From Acidobacteriaceae bacterium (GTDB taxonomy: Bacteria; Acidobacteriota; Terriglobia; Terriglobales; Acidobacteriaceae), in the NCBI GenBank assembly GCA_003131635.1, contig PKVZ01000141.1, forward strand, positions 1 through 32,188: a stretch of 32,188 nucleotides of DNA. The letters run 5' to 3'. Under the pieces are notes generated by a model. It made no database searches, was not told the DNA's origin, and was given only the letters and a program-made list of their open reading frames with translations. The translations under genes and the position numbers were made by a program. Shown piece after piece: positions 24,531 to 31,638 of this stretch (positions within the stretch are counted from its first letter, which is position 1; every line of letters starts with the position of its first letter).

Positions 24531-26405
24531 CTACGGCAGGTAGTAACGGAACGACGTAAACACCATGTTGTCCAGTCCGCTCGGCGAGACGCTCATTCCC
24601 TTGGTAAAGCCCGTTCCATCCCAAGTATCGCGCGCCACGTAGGAGTACTGAATGCCGTACTGGAACCGCCCCTTCGGCCCGGTATACAAACGGTACCAGT
24701 AACCGATCGTGCCCTCCATCACCACCCGCGTGTCGCCCGTGCAACCGCCAAGACTTCCAGGAATAAACCCGCTGCCAACGATCGGCGCAGTTTCCGTATA
24801 GCAACCCTTGTTCGAAAGATTGGGATTACCGTAACCGATGAACTTGTTTTCAATCGGATCGTAGCCTGCCGCTCTCCCCGCATATTCCCCGCCCGCATCC
24901 AAATAGACATCAAGCTTTTTGCCGTGCCATTCCGCTGTGGCCAAGCCCTGATAGGACCGGATCAGATCCAGCCCTCCGTTGGCATAGACCGCTGCGTCCG
25001 GCAGTCCGCCGGAACCGTAGCGGCCAATGCCGCGCCCCGTCAACCCATGCAGACCGAAAACCATATGCTTATCCATGAACGTCCAGCGTGCGTTGGCGCC
25101 CACGCCGCCTCCGTTATTCGACACGTTGGTCGCTCCCAAAGCGTTCGGACCCGCAGTCGTGCTGCCCCCGCAAAGCGTCGTCGCCGAAGCTACTTCGCCG
25201 CAAGGAAATACCCGGTCGCGGAACCGGCTGTAAATACCGAACACTTCATAGTGTCCGAATCCCGGCTCGAACACCGCCTTGGCGATAATGTCAGGGGACG
25301 GGTTGAAGGAATAGCTCGCAATCGGGCTGCACGTCGTAACCGGCGCACCCGAGGAATTCAAGCTCGTACTGCAAGTGGAGATCGCAGCATTGTAGAGACC
25401 GCCAGCGGCTCCAGCCGAACCTACAAGAAAGTTATCAGCGTTGTTGTGGCTCGAAACCGTCGCCTGCGCATTTTCCATCGACGCCGCTAGCCACACTTTG
25501 TTCCCGAAGTTCTTCGCCACCCGCAGTCCGTACTGCCGCGCCCAACTGAACCCCACCGAGTACTGAGGATCGATGGTCAAAGGCACAGCCTCGGTCCGGT
25601 TATCCACCCCGTGCAGGGTCTCGGTCGCCAGGCTCCACATCTGCCCGCCCGTGAACGAAAACCCGTTATCGAACGCCGCCTGACCCCACGCTTGCCGTTG
25701 GCGCAGCCCATAGCTGTTGCTCTCGTTATTGTTCGAGGTCACAGCCGCCGACAGGAAGTCCGTCTCCACATAGCCTGATAACTTGGCGCTCGCCAATCGC
25801 CCTTCGGCCAGTGCCGAAATTCGCGACTGACGTCCGGATCCAAAGAACTCCGACATCGCATTTTGGCTCGCTCCCGGTAGCGTCAGCGAGTTGAAAGGCG
25901 TGTTGATGTCGGACCCCAGCGCCCGCGACCGCCGCACAGATTCGGCCGCCGCGAAGCCGCCCGGCGTAATCGTGATTCCCTTGTAGTGCAACGCGACCGG
26001 GCTCTCGATCTCCGCTTTTACATTCTTCTGCACCTCCTGCAGAGTCACCGTCGTGCTCAGCGCGTTGGTCCTGAGGTCGGAGACATCGGCTTTCAACCCA
26101 ATCACTGCCTCCTGTTGCTGGCTGGCCTGCGCCTGCGCAGCAGCCGCTTTGCTGGCCGCATCGCTGGCCGCCGCCTGGGCCTGGTCCACGGCTTGATCCT
26201 TGTGATGCAATTCGTCGCGCAGTTGCTGAATTTCCTGCTGCTGCGCGGCCAGCGCTGCCTGCTGTGCGGCGATTGCGTCCTTCAATGCCTGCATCTCCGC
26301 CGCGGTCGAAGTCGCGGGCTTCCTGGTTTTCGGTGGCGTACTGGTTTGCGCCACCACGCTTGTAGCGAGCAACAATATCGCACACCACTTCCCTGCAGAA
26401 TTCAT
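24531..26405 (-). CDS. Outer-membrane porin with N-terminal coiled coil (possible phosphate porin)
   Basis: Exported protein of 624 residues. The ATG at 26405 follows AAGGAG with six bases between and is preferred over the GTG just before it. The signal peptide runs MNSAGKWCAILLLATSVVAQ. Residues about 35-120 are a Gln/Ala-rich coiled coil (ALKDAIAAQQAALAAQQQEI), as in trimeric DcaP-like and other porins where it forms a periplasmic stalk. The remainder is rich in alternating polar/aromatic strands, Gly and Asn loops (LSGYVETDFLSAA; FSFTGGQMWSLATETL; GRFQYGIQYSYVARDTW) and ends in FRYYLP, consistent with a beta barrel. It lies 41 bases downstream of pstS, so phosphate or an organophosphate is a likely solute by context only. 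Confidence 0.78.
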   Translation of the reverse strand: MNSAGKWCAILLLATSVVAQTSTPPKTRKPATSTAAEMQALKDAIAAQQAALAAQQQEIQQLRDELHHKDQAVDQAQAAASDAASKAAAAQAQASQQQEAVIGLKADVSDLRTNALSTTVTLQEVQKNVKAEIESPVALHYKGITITPGGFAAAESVRRSRALGSDINTPFNSLTLPGASQNAMSEFFGSGRQSRISALAEGRLASAKLSGYVETDFLSAAVTSNNNESNSYGLRQRQAWGQAAFDNGFSFTGGQMWSLATETLHGVDNRTEAVPLTIDPQYSVGFSWARQYGLRVAKNFGNKVWLAASMENAQATVSSHNNADNFLVGSAGAAGGLYNAAISTCSTSLNSSGAPVTTCSPIASYSFNPSPDIIAKAVFEPGFGHYEVFGIYSRFRDRVFPCGEVASATTLCGGSTTAGPNALGATNVSNNGGGVGANARWTFMDKHMVFGLHGLTGRGIGRYGSGGLPDAAVYANGGLDLIRSYQGLATAEWHGKKLDVYLDAGGEYAGRAAGYDPIENKFIGYGNPNLSNKGCYTETAPIVGSGFIPGSLGGCTGDTRVVMEGTIGYWYRLYTGPKGRFQYGIQYSYVARDTWDGTGFTKGMSVSPSGLDNMVFTSFRYYLP

Positions 26406-26446
26406 CACACTCTCCTTTTTCAGTAGTTATAGGTATATCGACAGAA

Positions 26447-27451
26447 CTATCGAACCTGCTTAATCGCTTCTTTCTCTTTCTGGACAACGCCTTCCGGCAG
26501 CGGCGCGTAGGAAAGAGCCGCCGTCATCTTTTGTCCATCCGTCACCATCCAGTTAAGAAAATCGGCGAGAATTTTCCCGTGGGCCGCATCTTTCGATTGC
26601 GCCGGAATCAGCAGCCAGGTAAAACTCGAGATGGGATATGCATCCTTACCCGGCGCATTCGTAATCGAAACCCGAAAGTCCGCCGGCATCTTGGGCGCGG
26701 ACGCAGCCGCCGCCGTCACGCTCTCCAGCGACGCCTTCACAAAATTTCCCGCTGCATTCTTCACGCTGCCGTAGGTAATACTGTTTTGCACGGCATAGAT
26801 CAATTCCACGTATCCAATCGACCCCTGCAACTGCCGGATCGATCCCGCCACGCCTTCGTTCCCTTTTCCACCCAACCCCCTCGGCCACTTCACCGACGTT
26901 CCTGTTCCCGCTTCGCTTTGCCACTCCGGGCTGATCTTTGAAAGGTAGTCCGTCCAGATGTACGTCGTCCCGCTTCCGTCGGAGCGATGCACCACGATGA
27001 TGTCTTTGTCAGGCAGATTCACTCCAGGGTTCGCGCCCGTAATGGCCTTGTCGTTCCATTTTGTGATCTTCCCCAGGAAAATTCCCGCCAACGCCTCGGG
27101 AGTAAATTTCAACTCCGCGCTCACTCCCGGAATGTTGTAGGCAGGCACGTCCGCGCCCAGAACCGTCGGCATGTGAAGAATCTTCGTCTTCGCTTCCTTC
27201 AGCATGTCGTCCGTCATTGGCCCATCGCTGGCGCCAAAATCCACTGTTCCGTTGATCACCTGGCGGATCCCACCGCCGCTGCCGATGGACTGGTAATTGA
27301 TTTGAATGTCAGGATGCAGCTTGTGATATTCGCTGAACCACTTCGAGTACATGGGATACGGAAACGTCGCTCCCGCTCCATTCAGCGTGGTCTGGGCCAG
27401 CGTCGGCATAGCTAGCAGCGCGCACACCAATGTCAGCGCAATTCTTCGCAT
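26447..27451 (-). CDS. pstS: Phosphate-binding protein PstS
   Basis: Periplasmic phosphate-binding component of the Pst importer, 334 residues. The signal peptide is MRRIALTLVCALLAMPTLAQ. Phosphate-contacting segments of the family are intact: LNGAGATFPYPMYSKWF, YQSIGSGGGIRQVINGTVDFG-type followed by ASDGPM, VHRSDGSGTTYIWTDYL, and the GNEGVAGSIRQLQGSIGYVE loop. The ATG follows GAGGAG at nine bases. Unlike most genomes it is separated from pstCAB-phoU (17-18 kb) by about 8 kb, and is instead followed by a porin. A candidate Pho box and promoter lie upstream. Confidence 0.97.
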   Translation of the reverse strand: MRRIALTLVCALLAMPTLAQTTLNGAGATFPYPMYSKWFSEYHKLHPDIQINYQSIGSGGGIRQVINGTVDFGASDGPMTDDMLKEAKTKILHMPTVLGADVPAYNIPGVSAELKFTPEALAGIFLGKITKWNDKAITGANPGVNLPDKDIIVVHRSDGSGTTYIWTDYLSKISPEWQSEAGTGTSVKWPRGLGGKGNEGVAGSIRQLQGSIGYVELIYAVQNSITYGSVKNAAGNFVKASLESVTAAAASAPKMPADFRVSITNAPGKDAYPISSFTWLLIPAQSKDAAHGKILADFLNWMVTDGQKMTAALSYAPLPEGVVQKEKEAIKQVR

Positions 27452-27496
27452 CGATGATTTCTCCTCGGATATATATTCTTTGGTTCTAACGGCGCT

Positions 27497-27537
27497 ATAT
27501 TAAAGGACCGTTACAAACGAGTGAATTTCTGATGAAT
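27497..27537 (-). promoter_or_regulatory. Candidate Pho box and promoter upstream of pstS
   Basis: On the minus strand ATTCATC (27531-27537), ATTCACT (27520-27526) and TGTAACG (27509-27515) follow one another at an exact 11-bp period with four-base spacers, the geometry of PhoB-type boxes. TTCACT (27520-27525) and TAATAT (27497-27502), 17 bases apart, form a sigma70-like promoter overlapping the box, 45 bases before the ATG. The repeat match is loose. Confidence 0.42.
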
Positions 27538-27701
27538 GAGCATCTGTTGCAGATCGAGGAAATGCTGCGGAGGTCTCGAAGGGTTACTTCGGCAGGTCGC
27601 GGCACGCGGCGATGCATAGCTAATTCCACTCGTATCAACGCCATCACTTCGCCGGACCGGCCGGTGAAGCGATTGAGCCTGCGATCCGTTCTAACAAATG
27701 T
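27538..27701. other. Intergenic stretch with one hairpin
   Basis: No gene is supported here. An inverted repeat CTTCGCCGG (27647-27655) and CCGGTGAAG (27661-27669) pairs over nine positions with one G-U on the plus-strand RNA, but with an A-C mismatch on the minus-strand RNA. It could mark the 3' end of the secreted phosphoesterase transcript. No T-tract is present. Confidence 0.3.
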
Positions 27702-28736
27702 CTACTTCCAGATGTCCGTGATCGGCGCCGCATCGCGATCTCCCGCAGCCAGTGGCTCCAGGCCGAAGTTGTCTTCGATCGTGCGCAGGACGTTGTCATG
27801 CGTATAGTAGCGGCCGAGCGCCTTGGGATCCTGCTGGCTACCGTCCTTCACCATGTCCCCGAGAAATAATGTGAAGATCCGGTTGTCGGCGTTGTGCTCG
27901 GACTCATCGAACGTGACCACTACCAGCGTTCCCTTACGTAGCTTCTCCGTAAAAGTCTTGTCGAGAAACTTGTGCAGCCACTCCGCCGCCACCTGCACGT
28001 TCGTGTTGTGGCCGTCGTTATTCATATTCGGCGAGTAGAACGAATATGCCACCAGCCCCGCATTAGCATCCTTCACAAAATAGTTATCGTCTTTCCCGGA
28101 ATCGACCCGCACCACCCGGTCGCACCATTTTTCCTGCACCTCCACAAAACTTAGGAACGGCACGTGTTTCCGGGCATAATCGCCTTTCTTGCTCTTGGCG
28201 ACGTGCTGGCTGTCGATTCGATAGGGACAATTCCCTTCCGGCAATTCTTCCGCATAGTTCTTGAAGTCCAGACCCTTGGCGATCAGGCGGTCGGCTATCG
28301 TTTTATGAGCCGCATCATTGGGAAAGTTCACCTGCCGGTCCGCCAGATATCGCCCGCGCCGATGAACCCCGAAGTCCGTGCCCGCAACCATCGCCAGATA
28401 ATTCGGATACGACGGGTGGAACAGCGCGTGAAAATTTGAAAAACTCGCGCCATGCGCGGCCAGATCCGAAAGATTCTTGTCCTTCACCGCGGCTTCGTAA
28501 TCGCCATTCTCTAGCACGATAATTACCACCCGATCGAAGTGATGGGCGTCGGATTTCGCCGCAGCCGGCGCAACATCGCCTTTCTTCTGCTCGGGAGGCT
28601 CTGTTTTATTCGTTTGCACGGAAGCCGTCGCCTGCCCCAATGCCGAGTTCGTCCCCGTAAACAGCATGCCTATCGCCGCGCAAACCGCCAAAACTAAATT
28701 TCGCGACGATTCGGCCCGGCCGGTAACTCTTCTCAT
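27702..28736 (-). CDS. Secreted phosphoesterase-family (acid phosphatase-like) protein
   Basis: The frame runs up to 28925 inside uvrC, but ATG 28736 gives a signal peptide (MRRVTGRAESSRNLVLAVCA... GQA) and 344 residues. The phosphoesterase (PF04185-type) core shows FDRVVIIVLENGDYEAAV at about residues 68-85 (Glu-Asn metal/nucleophile region), ASFSNFHALFHPSYPNYLAM, VAYSFYSPNMNNDGHNTN, LVVVTFDESEHNADNR (Asp/Glu/His ligands) and YTHDNVLRTIEDNFGLEPL. It is likely a periplasmic phosphatase releasing phosphate for PstS; family members also include phospholipases C. No RBS is evident. It is divergent from uvrC (57 bases apart) and 250 bases upstream of pstS on the same strand. Confidence 0.88.
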   Translation of the reverse strand: MRRVTGRAESSRNLVLAVCAAIGMLFTGTNSALGQATASVQTNKTEPPEQKKGDVAPAAAKSDAHHFDRVVIIVLENGDYEAAVKDKNLSDLAAHGASFSNFHALFHPSYPNYLAMVAGTDFGVHRRGRYLADRQVNFPNDAAHKTIADRLIAKGLDFKNYAEELPEGNCPYRIDSQHVAKSKKGDYARKHVPFLSFVEVQEKWCDRVVRVDSGKDDNYFVKDANAGLVAYSFYSPNMNNDGHNTNVQVAAEWLHKFLDKTFTEKLRKGTLVVVTFDESEHNADNRIFTLFLGDMVKDGSQQDPKALGRYYTHDNVLRTIEDNFGLEPLAAGDRDAAPITDIWK

Positions 28737-28793
28737 ATGAACTTGTAACAGATTCGCACATCCGCTCATCGAATAGAATACAAAGATCTCCTG

Positions 28794-30761
28794 ATGGATC
28801 TTCTCCAGAAAATCCGCACCATTCCCACCGAGCCCGGCGTGTATCTCTACAAGAATGCCGAAGGCGAAGTCATCTACGTGGGCAAGGCTAAAAACCTTCG
28901 CAGCCGCGTCGCCAGCTACTTCCACGAAGGCCGCCGGGAGGATTCGAAGACCGGCACTCTGATGCGCGAGGCCGTCGATGTCGATTACATCGTCGTCCGC
29001 AACAACAAAGAAGCGCTGGCTCTGGAGAACAATCTCATCAAGCAGCGCAAGCCGCGTTTCAACATCCTGCTGCGCGACGATAAGACTTACCCTTATGTGA
29101 AGCTCACCCTAAGCGAGCGCTGGCCGCGCATCTACGTCACGCGCCGCCTGCGCAAGGACGGCAGCGCTTATTACGGTCCTTATTTCCCGGCCAATCTCGC
29201 CTACCGCATCGTCGATCTGATTCACCGCAACTTTCTGATTCCGTCGTGCAAAGTCGATCTCACCCGTTTTCATCCCCGCCCTTGCCTGCAGTACTACATC
29301 AAGCGCTGCCTGGGCCCGTGCGTGCAGGACTTGACCACGCCCGAAGCCTATCAGGAGGCGGTCCGCGACGTGAAACTGTTTCTCGAAGGCCGCCCCACGG
29401 ACCTCAGCAAGTCGCTCCAGCAGCGCATGGAGCAGGCTGCGGCGGCACAAGAGTATGAGCGTGCCGCCCGCTATCGCGATCTGATTTCCACCGTCGAGCA
29501 GTTGCAGGAGCGTCAGCGCATCGCGGCCGCCGAAGGCGATGACGCCGACGTTTTCGGCTATCACTATGAAAATGGCATGCTCGCCGTCAATCTGTTTCAC
29601 ATGCGCGGCGGCCGCGTCGTCGACCGCCGCGAATTCTTCTGGGAAGATCTGCCGGAAGATGTGTGGGTGCGGGTCTCTGACCCGGACGCGCGTCAAAGCC
29701 CCGCTTTGGAACCGTCCGCGGGCCCTTCGGGGACGGACACGGAACATGTGGGGACGGGCGCCTTCGCCCGTCCAGGCGAGCGCAGCGAGCCCGTTTCTTC
29801 CGCCACAGACTTCAATCCCGGTGAATTCTTCTCAGCTCTGCTCAAGCAGCTCTACATCGGCCAGCCCTACGTTCCGCGCAATCTCTATGTCCCAGTCGAT
29901 TTCGAGGATCGCTCTACGCTGGAAGACTTGCTCTCGGAGCAGGCGGCAGGCTCGGATCCACGCGCCGCTAGAGTTCACATCTTAGTTCCGCAGCGCGGCG
30001 ACAAGCGCGCCCTCATCGACCTGGCCGGCACCAACGCCAAACAATCCTACGACCAGCGTTTTCGCGTGCTCAAGCCCAATGCCAAAGCCATTCAGGAAGA
30101 ATTGCGGGAGGTTCTCAGTCTGCCCGAATTGCCCAGGCGCATCGAGTGTTTCGATATTTCTCACATTCAAGGCGCGGAGACCGTAGCCTCCATGGTCGTC
30201 TGGGAAGACGGCAAGATGAAGAAATCGGACTATCGCAAATTCATCATCCGCACCGTCGCGGGCGTCGACGATTTTGCTTCCATGCGCGAGGTGGTCACGC
30301 GCCGCTACAAGCGCCTGCAGCAGGAAGAAAAAACCATGCCCAGCCTGGTTCTGATCGATGGCGGCCTCGGCCAGTTACACGCCGCCGCCGAGGCCCTGGA
30401 AGCGCTGGAGATCATCAACCAGCCGCTCGCCGCCATTGCCAAACGCGAGGAGATTCTTTACATCTACGGCCAGGAAAAAGATCCGCTCGCGCTCGATCAC
30501 CACTCACCCGTGCTGCATCTGATTCAACTCATTCGTGACGAAGCCCACCGCTTCGCCGTCACCTTCCATCGCAAACGCCGGCAAATGCGCGACCGCTCCA
30601 CCGAACTCATGGAAATCCCCGGCGTCGGCGAAAGCACCACTCGCCGCCTTCTCGAGCACTTCGGCAGCCTGCAAGCTGTCCGGCAAGCGGATGCATCGGC
30701 GCTGTCAGCAGTCGTCACCCGCGTTCAGGCAGAAGCCATCAGCAATCATTTCAGAAAGTAA
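28794..30761 (+). CDS. uvrC: Excinuclease ABC subunit C
   Basis: Nucleotide-excision-repair endonuclease making both incisions with UvrAB, 655 residues. Domains in order: GIY-YIG nuclease (PGVYLYKNAEGEVIYVGKAK, residues about 14-33), a cysteine patch (CLQYYIKRCLGPC), UVR motif binding UvrB (LQQRMEQAAAAQEYERAARY), the RNase H-like nuclease (RIECFDISHIQGAETVASMV, then VLIDGGLGQLHAA), and C-terminal helix-hairpin-helix (LMEIPGVGESTTRRLLEHFG). It is longer than the usual 600-620 because of a low-complexity insert at residues about 288-339, between FFWEDLPED and FNPGEFFSALL, whose DNA is palindromic. A TAGAAT hexamer at 28774-28779 may be its -10. Confidence 0.97.
   Translation: MDLLQKIRTIPTEPGVYLYKNAEGEVIYVGKAKNLRSRVASYFHEGRREDSKTGTLMREAVDVDYIVVRNNKEALALENNLIKQRKPRFNILLRDDKTYPYVKLTLSERWPRIYVTRRLRKDGSAYYGPYFPANLAYRIVDLIHRNFLIPSCKVDLTRFHPRPCLQYYIKRCLGPCVQDLTTPEAYQEAVRDVKLFLEGRPTDLSKSLQQRMEQAAAAQEYERAARYRDLISTVEQLQERQRIAAAEGDDADVFGYHYENGMLAVNLFHMRGGRVVDRREFFWEDLPEDVWVRVSDPDARQSPALEPSAGPSGTDTEHVGTGAFARPGERSEPVSSATDFNPGEFFSALLKQLYIGQPYVPRNLYVPVDFEDRSTLEDLLSEQAAGSDPRAARVHILVPQRGDKRALIDLAGTNAKQSYDQRFRVLKPNAKAIQEELREVLSLPELPRRIECFDISHIQGAETVASMVVWEDGKMKKSDYRKFIIRTVAGVDDFASMREVVTRRYKRLQQEEKTMPSLVLIDGGLGQLHAAAEALEALEIINQPLAAIAKREEILYIYGQEKDPLALDHHSPVLHLIQLIRDEAHRFAVTFHRKRRQMRDRSTELMEIPGVGESTTRRLLEHFGSLQAVRQADASALSAVVTRVQAEAISNHFRK
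29670..29773 (+). repeat. Palindromic in-frame insert within uvrC
   Basis: Three hairpins follow in about 100 bases: CGGGT/ACCCG (29670-29684), CCGTCC/GGACGG (29712-29736), and the strongest, GGACGGGCG/CGCCCGTCC with a CCTT loop (29752-29773). They code for part of the extra Pro/Ser/Gly-rich residues of UvrC. The last unit resembles a GGGGACGGGCG...CGCCCGTCC palindrome that I recall as frequent in Acidobacteriota genomes, which is memory and not a search result. Confidence 0.65.
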
Positions 30762-30774
30762 TCAGTTTTTTCTT

Positions 30775-30796
30775 AGCGGCCTTCGCGGCCGTTCTT
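30775..30796 (+). terminator. Intrinsic terminator of uvrC
   Basis: CGGCC (30777-30781) pairs with GGCCG (30787-30791) around a TTCGC loop, extended by one G-U and one A-U pair, and is followed by TTCTTC. It lies 14 bases after the uvrC stop. A TTTTTT run precedes the stem, which would not serve the convergent vapC on the other strand. Confidence 0.55.
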
Positions 30797-30856
30797 CACG
30801 ATCTTTGCGGTTAAAAGATTTTCCTACGGCGCCCTGGAATTCTACATTTCGCTTCC

Positions 30857-31258
30857 CTACACGCGCGGCAACTGCGGCAGCACGTCAAAATGCACACCGC
30901 GGGCACACAGAACCAACGAATATTGCAGCACGAGAGCCGCGATCCACATACCGTTGGTCGGCATCGGAGTGCCTTGCTTCCGCAGTTGCCGGTAGGCAGC
31001 GCCGTAATGATGCGTGGTCTGTTCGTCGGCGTAGAGCACACCGACACCGGACTTCAACAAAAAGCGGCGCAGGACAGCTTCGTTGCGCGGACCTTGACCG
31101 CCCAAACGAAGACTGCCTACGGCAAATCCGGCACGCAATTCTCCCAGAACGACGAAGGGCAACCAGACTTCATCGGCGAGTTCGAGCCTTTCGACAACGG
31201 AGGCGTTGCCGCGGCAAAGGTCGGTATAGCGATTGGTGTCGAGCAGCCTCACTGTCAC
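30857..31258 (-). CDS. PIN-domain toxin, VapC-type, with degenerate active site
   Basis: PIN-domain protein of 133 residues, toxin component of a VapBC/FitAB-like pair. VapC toxins are Mg-dependent RNases with four acidic residues. Asp7 (VRLLDTNRYTDL) and Glu40 (LGELRAGF) are present. The third motif, normally TNDxWIAA, reads TNGMWIAA (Gly103), and the fourth, normally RDxHFD, reads RGVHFD (Gly121). Both are GGT codons, one base from the Asp codon GAT. The start is GTG 31258, overlapping the antitoxin stop within ATGTGA. The fold looks intact and the frame open, so it is probably an inactive or weakened toxin, not a frameshifted pseudogene. Confidence 0.88.
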   Translation of the reverse strand: MTVRLLDTNRYTDLCRGNASVVERLELADEVWLPFVVLGELRAGFAVGSLRLGGQGPRNEAVLRRFLLKSGVGVLYADEQTTHHYGAAYRQLRKQGTPMPTNGMWIAALVLQYSLVLCARGVHFDVLPQLPRV

Positions 31259-31491
31259 ATCTCTTCGTCGATGGTGTGCTGCGCGGCTAGGGCGCTATCG
31301 AATGCGGGATCTTTGCGCCATGTGCCCGCGATGTCGGCGAGATCGCGCTGCCGGCTGCGTTCCTCGGCAACGCCAGCCCCCCGGGCGAGAGCTTCAATCG
31401 TTACCTCATTCAGGCTTTTTCCGCGTTCACGGGCGGCCCTGCGGAGGGCTTCATCCAGATTGCGAGGCACCTGACGGATGGTGTATTGCAT
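31255..31491 (-). CDS. Ribbon-helix-helix antitoxin, VapB/FitA-like
   Basis: Antitoxin of 78 residues. The N-terminal MQYTIRQVPRNLDEALRRAA followed by RERGKSLNEVTIEAL is the ribbon-helix-helix DNA-binding fold (strand, helix, helix). The acidic/hydrophobic C-terminal tail (DLADIAGTWRKDPAFDSAL, then QHTIDEEM) is the typical toxin-blocking segment. Its stop overlaps the toxin start. It likely represses its own promoter. Two -GCATGCA- bases form the palindrome TGCATGCA over the start codon (31487-31494), a possible operator. No strong RBS precedes the ATG. Confidence 0.9.
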   Translation of the reverse strand: MQYTIRQVPRNLDEALRRAARERGKSLNEVTIEALARGAGVAEERSRQRDLADIAGTWRKDPAFDSALAAQHTIDEEM

Positions 31492-31497
31492 GCACTC

Positions 31498-31525
31498 ATT
31501 GTAGGCGTGCAGGCAAACGATGCAA
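31498..31525 (-). promoter_or_regulatory. Toxin-antitoxin promoter, probably leaderless
   Basis: On the minus strand TTGCAT (31520-31525), 16 bases, then TACAAT (31498-31503). TACAAT ends six bases before the antitoxin ATG at 31491, so the transcript would start at or near the start codon. Matches to both sigma70 hexamers are good. Confidence 0.5.
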
Positions 31526-31638
31526 GCCCAACTTTCCGGTGCAAAATAAAACGCGAGTCCATGAACTCAGGGTTGCATCCCAGCGGCAGACAAACGATTT
31601 CTTGTTACATTGTTCTTAGCAACCTTCGATTGCATGAC

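Noticed and set aside
24361-24543. 60-residue plus-strand frame between ppk1 and the porin gene
   Set aside because: No recognised family, no RBS, its 3' end overlaps the porin gene, and its middle is the 13-bp terminator inverted repeat.
27532-27807. 91-residue plus-strand frame upstream of pstS
   Set aside because: It is Arg/Ser-rich and half of it is antisense to the secreted phosphoesterase gene. No RBS or family match.
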